Below the pieces are notes generated by a model. The model made no database searches. It saw only the letters and a list, made by a program, of their open reading frames with translations, and was not told where the DNA came from. From an archaeon (GTDB lineage Archaea > Asgardarchaeota > Hermodarchaeia > Hermodarchaeales > Hermodarchaeaceae), in contig JABXGS010000189.1 of assembly GCA_016550425.1 (NCBI GenBank), positions 1-64,000 on the forward strand: a DNA stretch of 64,000 nucleotides, given 5' to 3'. How positions within the stretch are numbered: the first letter of the stretch is position 1; every line of letters starts with the position of its first letter. The position numbers and the translations under genes are program-made. Shown here one piece after another: positions 17,088-24,830 of this stretch.

Positions 17088-17633
17088 TTACATCACTAGA
17101 CACCGAAAGAGCGGTTGCATCCCACCCCCAGACACCACCCCATTCATCTCTTTCTGGTATATGCGTAACTTAAAACCTGCATGGGGTTCTTCCTGTTCAC
17201 CTACCTTCCGATAACCTAGTTTTTCGTAAAAGTGATGATTCCGCGTGTGCCACTCTGGGGTATCAAGCACCCATCGCTTTGCAGGAAACGTCCGGTGCAC
17301 ATAATTCATTACAAAGGAACCAATCCCTTGATTCTGAAATTCAGGATCCAGAAAGATCGTTCCAAGCACATTCGAACCCTTTTGCGGATAATTCTCAAAG
17401 ATGAGGAATGCACCAATTATTCTTTCTCCGTATAAAATCTTCCAACATCTTCCCTTTTGCATCCACAGTGTAAAGAATCGACCGTCATTATAGCCATCAG
17501 GACCACCTTCCGGTTTTCCTTGAAATCGTCGTGAATCATCATCAAAGCTGCGAGTCATTACATCCGTCATAACCGGAATATCTGCTTTTGTCGCTTCGGC
17601 AAAATTAAGCTGCTGTAAATAGATTTTTTCCAT
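17088..17633 (-). CDS. GNAT-family N-acetyltransferase
   Basis: A 181-residue acetyl-CoA-dependent acetyltransferase. The fold starts at about residue 12, with motif A LDPEFQNQGIGSFVMNYVH near residue 95 (the Q-x-x-G-I-G pyrophosphate loop) and the C-terminal ARNxxFYxxxGY-like segment HTRNHHFYEKLGYRK at about 128. The acceptor, an amine or protein, cannot be told. It has a ribosome-site region GGGGAGGTGG about 9 bases before the start. The last 15 residues, after the family fold ends, are unrelated and Gly-rich. It is followed across a hairpin by the BtrH-like gene and lies next to a GyrI-like gene. Confidence 0.83.
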   Translation of the reverse strand: MEKIYLQQLNFAEATKADIPVMTDVMTRSFDDDSRRFQGKPEGGPDGYNDGRFFTLWMQKGRCWKILYGERIIGAFLIFENYPQKGSNVLGTIFLDPEFQNQGIGSFVMNYVHRTFPAKRWVLDTPEWHTRNHHFYEKLGYRKVGEQEEPHAGFKLRIYQKEMNGVVSGGGMQPLFRCLVM

Positions 17634-17681
17634 TTTACTACCACCTCCCCTGCAACGCCAGTAAATGTCATCTAGGGTGCT

Positions 17682-18170
17682 TTACTTTGTTATAGGATAA
17701 TATAGATCCAATACGAGGTCTGCACCTGCATCTGGATCATGTGGTTTCTCGAGCCCTGGATGGCCCCTATATTTGTACCCGTGCTCTTTTGCCCATTCAT
17801 CTAAGCGCCACCAAGATTCTAGGACACCATGTTCTTTGAAGAATTCAGAGTCTAATTCTTCTTTCAACGCACATGTTGTGACAGCATACTCGCCGCCCTC
17901 CACCTCTTTTACTTCAACCACATTATCGGATTCGATGTCATCACCCACACGAATCCAGAACATGTAACCATATTCGCGTTTCCCAGGTTGAGGGGGCGGT
18001 TCATTAAACCCGAAGACAGGGTGCTGTTCTAAATCGCCCAACAATCCCTTCTTTTCCGCCCAAGCACGGAGCTTCGCCCAGGCTTCAAGTTCGGGCGTTT
18101 CACTAATCACAACAACACTTGCTACCCGCATCGGCGCAAGCTTGACAATTCGAACATCTTTTTTGTTCAT
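17682..18170 (-). CDS. Stand-alone GyrI-like (SBD) ligand-binding protein
   Basis: A 162-residue protein forming a single GyrI-like domain, the fold of the effector-binding part of Rob/BmrR regulators and of proteins that bind small amphipathic molecules. APMRVASVVVISE near residue 12 is the first strand, PVFGFNEPPP about 51, and YGYMFWIRVGDDIE near 67, with the usual conserved acidic residues towards the end. No DNA-binding domain is present. It is closely related to the C-terminal half of the following ArsR fusion protein (27 bases upstream on the same strand), so it may sequester or modify the same ligand. Ligand unknown. Confidence 0.78.
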   Translation of the reverse strand: MNKKDVRIVKLAPMRVASVVVISETPELEAWAKLRAWAEKKGLLGDLEQHPVFGFNEPPPQPGKREYGYMFWIRVGDDIESDNVVEVKEVEGGEYAVTTCALKEELDSEFFKEHGVLESWWRLDEWAKEHGYKYRGHPGLEKPHDPDAGADLVLDLYYPITK

Positions 18171-18197
18171 TTCCTTTACATTCCTTTCATACAGTTA

Positions 18198-19091
18198 TTA
18201 CGAAGGTTTCTGAATCTCTTTGATTGGTTGATACAAGTCCAGGACCATTTCTTTGAATGTGGCATTCGGATCATGTGCTTTCTCAAGAATTTGACGGGAT
18301 TCATCCATCTCGTATTTTTCACTGAGAATCACCCAGTCCACGAGTTTTTTCCACGATTCCAGAAATCCATGTTCTTTCCCAAAGTCGGATTGCATGTCCT
18401 CCCAGATATTACAGGTCGTGACAGCGAATAACCCGCCATCATAATCCTTGGCTTCGATGTCTCCTTCACCCTTGAAGTGCGCCCCTATCCGAATCCAGAA
18501 CTCATACCCATACTCCTTTTGCCCAGGAGAGGGATTTGGATTATTGAATCCGAACACTGGGTGCTTATTCAAATCATCCAACAACCCTTGAGGCTCAGCC
18601 CATGCTCGCATCTTCTCCCAGGCATCATTTTCAGGGGATTCACTAAACGCCCTGACGCTCGCGATGCGCATGGGTTCGAGCTCCACTACTTGTACAAACA
18701 AATCTTCGATCTCCTTTTCCTTGCGTTCTGCATAGATTTTCTCAATATACCGTTTCGTCCTCGTCGACTTCAGCCCCGCATATCGATTCGAATCGAGATA
18801 TGTGGAACTTATCGCGGTCAGAAACGCATGCCCGTCAGGAGTAATTTCATAGCGTCCCCGTCCCTTCTGTTTGATAATCTCCATCTTAGCAAGTAATCCG
18901 AGATGATGAGATAACGCGGTTTTGCCTAGTTTTGTAAGCTCCTTAAGTTCGCTGAATATCCGCGGACGAATTAATAATGCTGAAAGAATGCGTAACCGTT
19001 TTGTGTTTCCAAGTGCTGCTAGGACATCAGCAAGGTCTTCAGCGAGTTTTCCGGTTACGTTCCAGGCTGTTTCAGTATCCGTATTGTTCAT
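18198..19091 (-). CDS. ArsR-type HTH regulator fused to a GyrI-like domain
   Basis: A fusion regulator of about 297 residues. The N-terminal winged helix (about 15-95) has ALGNTKRLRILSALL and ALSHHLGLLAKMEII, the recognition-helix pattern of ArsR proteins; a short helical linker (KRYIEKIYAERKEKE) leads into a GyrI-like ligand-binding domain (about 140-290) with PMRIASVRAFSE and PVFGFNNPNP. It should bind DNA and release or activate on a small-molecule cue. The start at ATG 19091 has GGGAT 7 bases before it; the frame could extend to 19157. It is the upstream gene of a two-gene operon with the stand-alone GyrI-like protein, a paralogue of its own C-terminal domain. Confidence 0.85.
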   Translation of the reverse strand: MNNTDTETAWNVTGKLAEDLADVLAALGNTKRLRILSALLIRPRIFSELKELTKLGKTALSHHLGLLAKMEIIKQKGRGRYEITPDGHAFLTAISSTYLDSNRYAGLKSTRTKRYIEKIYAERKEKEIEDLFVQVVELEPMRIASVRAFSESPENDAWEKMRAWAEPQGLLDDLNKHPVFGFNNPNPSPGQKEYGYEFWIRIGAHFKGEGDIEAKDYDGGLFAVTTCNIWEDMQSDFGKEHGFLESWKKLVDWVILSEKYEMDESRQILEKAHDPNATFKEMVLDLYQPIKEIQKPS

Positions 19092-19292
19092 GAGAAAATC
19101 CCGGCGAGACTTCGTTGTGTCGGTTTCACTTTTATATGTTTCGATAAAATTGAACATTAGACCTAATTCTACTGAACATTATGTGTAAAGAACAGCAGAA
19201 ATCCAGGACTCTAATGCAGTTGATGATTTCAATATCAAGCATTCTTACATCGACAAGTTTGATAAACATAAATTGCTAATCAGCTTCAAAGA

Positions 19293-19805
19293 TTACAAGG
19301 AAATTCGAAACACATACATTGTCTCCATTCTTCCTTCAAACCCAGGTTGTTCTAAACAACAGCCTTCTTCATATCCACGGCTTCGACAAGTTGCAAGGGC
19401 TGCAGGGTGATACGCATAGTATGCGATTTCCGTATGCTGTTTACCTCGCATGAAGTCTTCAAAGAAAACAAAGAATTGTTTGCCATATCCATTGCCCCGA
19501 TGCTCTTTTTTCAGCCATACTTCATGAAGTTCCACGAGTTCTCTTTTTCCCTTGAAGAGCAGACGTAACAAGGCTTTATCCTCTTCATCTCGTGGATCGC
19601 CTTCTCGGTGTTCATCAGTGGATGCTTCATGCCAGAGCGCATGGCCCACAATCCGATTATTCTCTCGCCAAATGATTAGGTGCTCCGGGTCTTGCTCAAT
19701 AATCTTAATTTCGAGGTCGGTCAGTTTCATATTGAGGGATTCATAATATTGTCTGAAGTCGTTAATCTTGCAGCCAAGTGTGAATCTCAGTGATAGAGAT
19801 GCCAT
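19293..19805 (-). CDS. GNAT-family N-acetyltransferase
   Basis: A 170-residue acetyltransferase. The CoA-binding loop is in VWLKKEHRGNGYGKQFFVFFEDFMRG near residues 95-120, where R-G-N-G-Y-G matches the Q/R-x-x-G-x-G pattern. YAYHPAALATCRSRGYEE about residue 128 is the C-terminal motif that closes the acetyl-CoA site. The acceptor cannot be told. It is preceded by the ArsR-GyrI operon and followed by a flavoprotein gene, all on the same strand but with gaps of 201 and 31 bases; the short gap suggests it is the last gene of the 20.8-19.3 kb operon. Family firm, substrate unknown. Confidence 0.83.
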   Translation of the reverse strand: MASLSLRFTLGCKINDFRQYYESLNMKLTDLEIKIIEQDPEHLIIWRENNRIVGHALWHEASTDEHREGDPRDEEDKALLRLLFKGKRELVELHEVWLKKEHRGNGYGKQFFVFFEDFMRGKQHTEIAYYAYHPAALATCRSRGYEEGCCLEQPGFEGRMETMYVFRISL

Positions 19806-19836
19806 CAGAGCATCCTCCAGTGGTCCCTAAGCTATG

Positions 19837-20382
19837 TCAGGACTTCTTAGCTGTTTCTATACCCATCCTGTGCGCTTTGTCCATCAACTGCTGTTCATTG
19901 CGTACCGCATCACGTTGGTCTGAACCTGGCGCAAGAATCGTTCCCAGATGATCCATGTTTAGGTATTGAAACACATCTTCAAAAATCGCCACAGTGTGTC
20001 TAGCATAGGCCTCTGATCCTCCTCCCATCGGGATGGCCAAAATAACCTTCTTTCCTCGGAAGATTGTCCGTGCTATACTGACCCATCGATCTAAGAAAAT
20101 CTTGAATTGTCCAGAGGGACCCCACCAATAGATAGGTGTACCCAATACCCAAACGTTGCTCTCTTGCATCTTTGTAGCCAACACGTTCATGTCGTCGTCT
20201 TGAATACATTTGTGGGTTTTCGAACACGCAAAACATCCCTTGCATGGTCGAAGGTCAAGCTCATCTAGTACCACTTTCTCAATGCGCGCTCCCTCTGTTT
20301 TCGCTCCCTCTAATATTGCATCAACCAGTGTCTCTGTGTTCCCACCACGTCGTGGACTTCCAACTATACCTAGTACATGCAT
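19837..20382 (-). CDS. Flavodoxin-fold iron-sulfur flavoprotein (Isf-like NADPH-dependent FMN reductase)
   Basis: A 181-residue FMN protein of the NADPH-dependent FMN reductase/flavodoxin superfamily. The phosphate-binding loop SPRRGGNTETLV is at residues 9-20 and the isoalloxazine loop TPIYWWGPSGQFK at about 81-93. Cys47-x2-Cys50-x2-Cys53-x5-Cys59 (CKGCFACSKTHKC) is the compact cysteine motif that carries a 4Fe-4S cluster in archaeal Isf proteins, so this is likely an Isf-type electron carrier or oxygen/peroxide-linked reductase rather than a plain FMN reductase. It is separated by 3 bases from the ATC hydrolase homologue upstream (operon). Partner redox protein unknown. Confidence 0.87.
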   Translation of the reverse strand: MHVLGIVGSPRRGGNTETLVDAILEGAKTEGARIEKVVLDELDLRPCKGCFACSKTHKCIQDDDMNVLATKMQESNVWVLGTPIYWWGPSGQFKIFLDRWVSIARTIFRGKKVILAIPMGGGSEAYARHTVAIFEDVFQYLNMDHLGTILAPGSDQRDAVRNEQQLMDKAHRMGIETAKKS

Positions 20383-20385
20383 TGC

Positions 20386-20853
20386 TCATTCCTCTTCAAA
20401 AATGTAAGAACAGTGAGGGTCACCATCTAGAATTGTGGTGACTCGTTTCACACGGATTTTAGGATTGTACGCCTTGATCTTCGCAAAATCAACTTCACAA
20501 TATAGCTTCCCAATTTCTTGCTCAGCTCGTGCAATCCAGGGTTCAGCATAGGAACAGTAGGTCACGCCTTCCTCGTTGCTTTCCCATCCGAGTGCTGGTA
20601 ATGACTGAAATTTGAAGAAGTTCTCCATGGTCAAATCGAGACCCTGAGCTAATACTTTCTCACGAATCTCCTTACCATTTTCCGTCCCATAACTATGCAC
20701 AGCCTTAAGGATTAGTTCCTTGCCTTTTTGGTGTCCTAGTTCATTGACGAGGGTGTTAGCAAAATGATAATAGAGGCGGCCGAAGAGGTTTCCCATTCGG
20801 CGAACCTGGTGTCTGCAATCCTCTTTTGAATGCATTTCAGACATTGTGTTCAT
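20386..20853 (-). CDS. L-2-amino-thiazoline-4-carboxylic acid hydrolase family protein
   Basis: A 155-residue protein with the ATC-hydrolase family pattern: an N-terminal helical half with LGHQKGKELI near residue 39, and a C-terminal half where TYCSYAEPWIARAEQ (about 97-111), LYCEVDFAKIKAYNP (about 117) and the closing DGDPHCSYIFEEE carry the conserved Cys, Asp and Asp-x-x-Cys. Characterised members open 2-aminothiazoline-4-carboxylate in cysteine synthesis, but most relatives are of unknown role, so the substrate is open. ATG 20844 with AGGGA 8 bases upstream is an alternative start. It heads a gene pair with the flavoprotein. Confidence 0.72.
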   Translation of the reverse strand: MNTMSEMHSKEDCRHQVRRMGNLFGRLYYHFANTLVNELGHQKGKELILKAVHSYGTENGKEIREKVLAQGLDLTMENFFKFQSLPALGWESNEEGVTYCSYAEPWIARAEQEIGKLYCEVDFAKIKAYNPKIRVKRVTTILDGDPHCSYIFEEE

Positions 20854-21162
20854 CCCTATAACCGAGATTTAAGCAAGTGGGCTTTTTGCTGTGTAGGGTC
20901 TATGTGAGGTTGGGGTGATAAAATACTTCTTCCAAACGGAAAGCTTTATATCATAGAACAAGAGCGTATTCTCACTAATTGAGAAAAATAGGTCGTTCGG
21001 TGAACTCACTTCAACAGATTTGAACCATCGAATCGACACAGGGGAAAGACAAACATCCATTGACAAGTCACAACAGGTGACCTCACATGGTGAGTCTTCC
21101 TTTAATATACTCAACCAAATAGCTTCTCACCACACACAAAAACGCGAAAGTAGTGGAAAAGA
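20854..21162. promoter_or_regulatory. Divergent control region between flavoprotein operon and MFS gene
   Basis: A 309-base gap with genes leaving in both directions. It contains an inverted repeat TTCTCA-CTAAT-TGAGAA at 20969-20985 and a TATA-like TTTAATATAC at 21101-21110 suited to the MFS gene. An open frame of 81 codons on the minus strand (20869-21114) has no recognisable domain and covers the control region, so it is not called. The two divergent units may share a regulator, perhaps for export of a toxic compound. Confidence 0.45.
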
Positions 21163-22734
21163 ATGAGCCGTTTCCAACGAATGCTGGGATTCACTGAGCC
21201 ATCACCCACCGCAACAAGGCTAGCCCTCATTGTTATGACGCTCGGTTCCACTTGGTCCGTTGCCTTCCAACTTTCCACCACATTCTGGATGATCTCCATT
21301 GCCACGGTACTTGGTGGTGGCGACTACCTTCTTGGAATGGCGATGGTCGGCATTCTCGTAATCATCCGTATCGTGGTGCAAGTCCTCTTGGATTATCCAA
21401 CAGGTGGTATCGGTGATTGGATTGGACAACGTTGGATTATTGCATCCGCTCTTATCTGCTATGCGATAGCCTTCTGGCTCACAGCATATGCCGTATCAAT
21501 CATTGTTGTACCATTCTTTGTCTTTGTCATTATCTATGCGCTCATGGGTCTTGGCGCCTCACAGGAAAGTGGCGCGATGGCGGCCTGGTTCGATAACAAC
21601 TACCGGGTTGCGATGCCAAACGACAAAGATCGGAAACAGTACGGTGTTTTCTGGTCCCGCGCAGGGATGCTATTCCAGCTCATCTCTACCATTGTCCTCA
21701 TCCCAGGTAGTATTCTTGCCTTCATTCTCGGGCGTAGCTGGGTCTTTCAAGTCCAAGCGGTTATTTTCGTTGTACTCGCCGCGATGGCGCTTATCCTCAT
21801 CCGCGATCTTCCAGGGGCACGGAGGACAGAAGGAGATCGAACTGGCTTCCGTGAATACGGTCGCCTTCTCAAAGATGGCATCCGCTTTATGGGCTCTTCA
21901 AAGTTTGTCACTTTCACTATGGTAGGCGAAATGATGATGTGGGCCATCGGAATCGTCTGGTGGGAGATTCTGCTTTTTCCATTATATTTCGGCTATCTCT
22001 TGAGTGATGTTGCCGTGTCTGCATTCCGAACCTCCATGTTTGCGCCTATGGTAATTGGACAGGAACGAAGTGGTGTTGTGTCTCAGCGGTTTGATCCAGT
22101 AAAGTGGATTCCCCGACTCCGCATCATCCAGTTTGGCGGCATAGCCTTCTTCATGGGTCTAGTCGCCATTACCGCGATCTTTCCATTGCCTGGACCTGCT
22201 GCTCAGTTTATCACCTTGTTTATTCCATTCACAGCTGTGCCATTCATGATATTACCCATCCTATCGATCCTCCCCGTTGCATTAATTTGGGTGCTATTCG
22301 TGGGTACCGATTTTCTTGGTCGGATGACTGAGGTATTAAACGGACGGGTCATGCTCGATGTGTTCCCGAATCGGATTCGGAATTGCATGTATAGTCTTCG
22401 ACCAACAATCGCGTTTCTTCTCTCGATTCCCTTGATATTCGTTATCAGCCAACTTCTACCCATCTTTGGCTTTCCGCTAGTCTTCGGTATCGCTTCTGCT
22501 GTAGCCTTGACTGGAGCACTGCTTATTCGTAAAGGGTTTTCTTACCCAATTCCTAAAGATGAATCCATCGAAGAAATACTCGGTGAAGTATCAGATGAAA
22601 TACCGGAAGTTCCTGAAGCTGGTATTCCTGATCTTCCTATTCCTGCTGAAGTTCCTGCCCAAGCTCGAAAGGAACCAGATGAACACCTAATAATGGCAGA
22701 CGCTATCCATAAGCCTGAAGATGTTGGCGGTTAG
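21163..22734 (+). CDS. Major facilitator superfamily transporter
   Basis: A 523-residue membrane protein with about 12 hydrophobic helices. The MFS signature between TM2 and TM3 is visible as DYPTGGIGDWIGQRW at about residues 87-101. A loop of about 20 charged residues splits the two halves near 220-260. The C-terminal 60 residues are a Pro/Glu/Ile-rich, membrane-free tail (EIPEVPEAGIPDLPIPAEVPAQ is its core), an unusual addition that may be disordered or bind a partner. It is expected to move a solute across the cytoplasmic membrane; direction and substrate are not clear. Regulated from the shared divergent region upstream. Confidence 0.87.
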   Translation: MSRFQRMLGFTEPSPTATRLALIVMTLGSTWSVAFQLSTTFWMISIATVLGGGDYLLGMAMVGILVIIRIVVQVLLDYPTGGIGDWIGQRWIIASALICYAIAFWLTAYAVSIIVVPFFVFVIIYALMGLGASQESGAMAAWFDNNYRVAMPNDKDRKQYGVFWSRAGMLFQLISTIVLIPGSILAFILGRSWVFQVQAVIFVVLAAMALILIRDLPGARRTEGDRTGFREYGRLLKDGIRFMGSSKFVTFTMVGEMMMWAIGIVWWEILLFPLYFGYLLSDVAVSAFRTSMFAPMVIGQERSGVVSQRFDPVKWIPRLRIIQFGGIAFFMGLVAITAIFPLPGPAAQFITLFIPFTAVPFMILPILSILPVALIWVLFVGTDFLGRMTEVLNGRVMLDVFPNRIRNCMYSLRPTIAFLLSIPLIFVISQLLPIFGFPLVFGIASAVALTGALLIRKGFSYPIPKDESIEEILGEVSDEIPEVPEAGIPDLPIPAEVPAQARKEPDEHLIMADAIHKPEDVGG

Positions 22735-22808
22735 ACCTGTTATTCTGCTACTAGAGTCAGATTCGCGATTTGGATGAAATAATTAGCTCATTTTCAGTTT
22801 ATCAACAA

Positions 22809-23366
22809 TTACTCATTCCGAGTACTATCTGGGCTCCAAGGGGTTCGACGAGGAATCCATCGTGGAACATTGGTCTTATATTCACAATATACATCACCGA
22901 AGCGTCGTTCAAGGTCGGGTTCTTCCCATCGGACAAACCAGATATGATTCGTCATCCAAAACAAGACAAACCACAGAAAGATGAGAGTAGATCCAACAAA
23001 AATTGCTTCTCCAAGTACAGTGAGAAGCACTCCAATTATCATTGGATTTCGTACATATCGATAAAGTCCTACTGCCACAAACCGTTGGGTAGGCGCCCAT
23101 GGGGAAAGAGTACCTTTTCCCACTTGGACAAAAACGCGGTTGGTTTTGTACAGAACATATACCCCAAATCCTATGAAGATGATCCCAACAATGAAGGTCC
23201 AAAACGTGATGGGGTAGATAAACAGCCACGGAATTCCAATCCATACGGAAAATACGAGCAAAAGAAATGGAACACCAAGGATGACAGTGACTGGAAGAAG
23301 CAAGATGGCTAATAAGTGCCCTTTCAACGACATAGAGGATTCGTCCGATCTGTTCTTGTCTTTCAA
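22809..23366 (-). CDS. Isoprenylcysteine carboxyl methyltransferase-family membrane protein
   Basis: A 185-residue membrane protein with four to five hydrophobic helices. The family core is GLYRYVRNPMIIGVLL at about residues 100-115, and the closing EEPDLERRFGDVYCEYKTNVPRWIP near 147-171, the SAM- and substrate-binding stretch of ICMT/phospholipid-methyltransferase proteins. In archaea such proteins have unknown acceptors (lipids or small thiols are likely). It converges on the MFS gene and is one of three such enzymes in the window (others at 35751 and 36439). Family firm. Confidence 0.82.
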   Translation of the reverse strand: MKDKNRSDESSMSLKGHLLAILLLPVTVILGVPFLLLVFSVWIGIPWLFIYPITFWTFIVGIIFIGFGVYVLYKTNRVFVQVGKGTLSPWAPTQRFVAVGLYRYVRNPMIIGVLLTVLGEAIFVGSTLIFLWFVLFWMTNHIWFVRWEEPDLERRFGDVYCEYKTNVPRWIPRRTPWSPDSTRNE

Positions 23367-23409
23367 GATTTAAAAGAATTCGAATACCAATACTCTTCAA
23401 GGGATGATA

Positions 23410-23925
23410 ATGTCAAAACTTAACAAGACCAACTTCAAAAGCCCATTCGCTTTTGGTTTAGCTCGCCAATTTCAGGCAATGTGGACGATGACCCGACAGG
23501 CCATCGAGGTAATTCCAGATGCGGATTGGACCCAAGGTGTTGAAACTGATCCCGAATGGTTCTATTCACTGCGGGTCTATCATATCATTGAAACTGCTGA
23601 ATTCTATGCCCGTGATACACATGAAGGGTTTCAATGGGGAGCTCGCCTTGGCGAATTGAATTGGTGGGATAAAATTTCGCATAAAGAAGCAGCTGAAAAA
23701 GTCGTTAAAGGTGATATGCTTGTTTACCTGGATGATATTGAACATTACATTGAAAGTTATCTCAAAGGCGTTTCCGATGAAAAGCTGCTAAAAACGGATG
23801 GATTTCACTGGTTTTCTTCGATTCTGGAAAAATTACAATATCTGCTGCGACATAATACTTTTCATTTGGGCGAATTGACTATGGAGCTCCGCGCTTTGGG
23901 CAATGAGAGGATTAAATGGGAGTGA
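23410..23925 (+). CDS. DinB-superfamily protein
   Basis: A four-helix-bundle protein of about 171 residues in the DinB/YfiT fold. A likely metal triad of histidines is visible: His60 (RVYHIIETAEFY), His150 and His154 (LLRHNTFHLGELTM), counted from the upstream Met. The protein ends within the bundle. In other lineages DinB-fold proteins are damage-inducible or are thiol-dependent transferases; neither activity can be shown from sequence. The start at ATG 23410 has AAGGG 6 bases before it (an ATG at 23404 is too close). It precedes the crotonase by 20 bases and may be in its operon. Confidence 0.78.
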   Translation: MSKLNKTNFKSPFAFGLARQFQAMWTMTRQAIEVIPDADWTQGVETDPEWFYSLRVYHIIETAEFYARDTHEGFQWGARLGELNWWDKISHKEAAEKVVKGDMLVYLDDIEHYIESYLKGVSDEKLLKTDGFHWFSSILEKLQYLLRHNTFHLGELTMELRALGNERIKWE

Positions 23926-23945
23926 TTTCAGAGGGAAGAAACACC

Positions 23946-24764
23946 ATGAGTCTTCAAAAACAAGAAGACGAGCACATCCTCGTGCTTACACTAAACCGTC
24001 CAGATCGGGCGAATAGTTTGGATCCTCCGACCATTGTAGCGCTCCGCCAGGCTTTCCTCGAAGCACAATCAAAACCAACGATTAAGGCAATCATCTTGAC
24101 GGGTGCAGGTACTCGTGATTTCACAACAGGAATCGATATCACTGCAGCTGCCCCCTTAGGGACCCAGGCTATTGTCAACATCGCGAACACGGCTGGTGAC
24201 ATTGCCACCCTAATGTTCTATGGCAAACCGACAGTAATCGCCATTAATGGACGCGCTATGGGAATGGGCGGTCTTTTTGCAGCCGCAGCGGACTATCGCC
24301 TTATCCATGAAAAAGCATTCATCCGAATGCCAGAAATTAACATCCCCGTATTTCCTGGCGGAACTGCCATGGCCATCTTTACCCGAGTCTGTGGTCCCTC
24401 TTGGACAAAACGCATCTTCATGCTGGCTGAACCCCTCTCAGCGGAAGAGAGTTTCCAAGCAAATCTTGTCGATGAGATTATCACTGAACACACTATGATA
24501 AATACACGAGCAAAGGAAATCGCCAAGATATTTGCTACAAAAAATACTGCGGTGATAAAGGGAATTAAATTGGCTGCATCCAATGCGCTAGATTTGACCT
24601 ATTCTGAAGTATTAGAACTGGAATCTCATTTAACGGATTTTTATGATTGGAAATCAGAAGATCAAGCCATTAAAAAGATTGCAAAACAATTCAACATCGA
24701 CTATCAATTGAAGGGAAATCCTGATCAGTTGTTAGAAGATTATCAAAATGCACTGGGAAAATAA
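23946..24764 (+). CDS. Enoyl-CoA hydratase/isomerase (crotonase) family protein
   Basis: A crotonase-fold protein of about 272 residues acting on acyl-CoA esters. The oxyanion-hole motifs are present: DFTTGIDITA (about 58-67) and AINGRAMGMGGLFAAAADYRL (about 98-117). One catalytic Glu (in MPEINI) is kept. The position of the second Glu, present in hydratases, falls on a Lys/Arg pair (SWTKRIFML), so hydration of enoyl-CoA is uncertain and isomerase or hydrolase chemistry is possible. The start at ATG 23946 (with AGGGAAG upstream) drops ten foreign residues. It is followed after 66 bases by an acyl-CoA synthetase gene, together forming an acyl-CoA module. Confidence 0.82.
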   Translation: MSLQKQEDEHILVLTLNRPDRANSLDPPTIVALRQAFLEAQSKPTIKAIILTGAGTRDFTTGIDITAAAPLGTQAIVNIANTAGDIATLMFYGKPTVIAINGRAMGMGGLFAAAADYRLIHEKAFIRMPEINIPVFPGGTAMAIFTRVCGPSWTKRIFMLAEPLSAEESFQANLVDEIITEHTMINTRAKEIAKIFATKNTAVIKGIKLAASNALDLTYSEVLELESHLTDFYDWKSEDQAIKKIAKQFNIDYQLKGNPDQLLEDYQNALGK

Positions 24765-24830
24765 GGTATTTAGCATCTCTTCACTCCATAAGGAACTATT
24801 CCCCATTTTGTGGTTGATAGGTGAGAGAAA

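Noticed and set aside
20869..21114. Minus-strand open frame of 81 codons in the divergent control region
   Set aside because: No domain or ribosome site; it covers probable promoters of both flanking genes.
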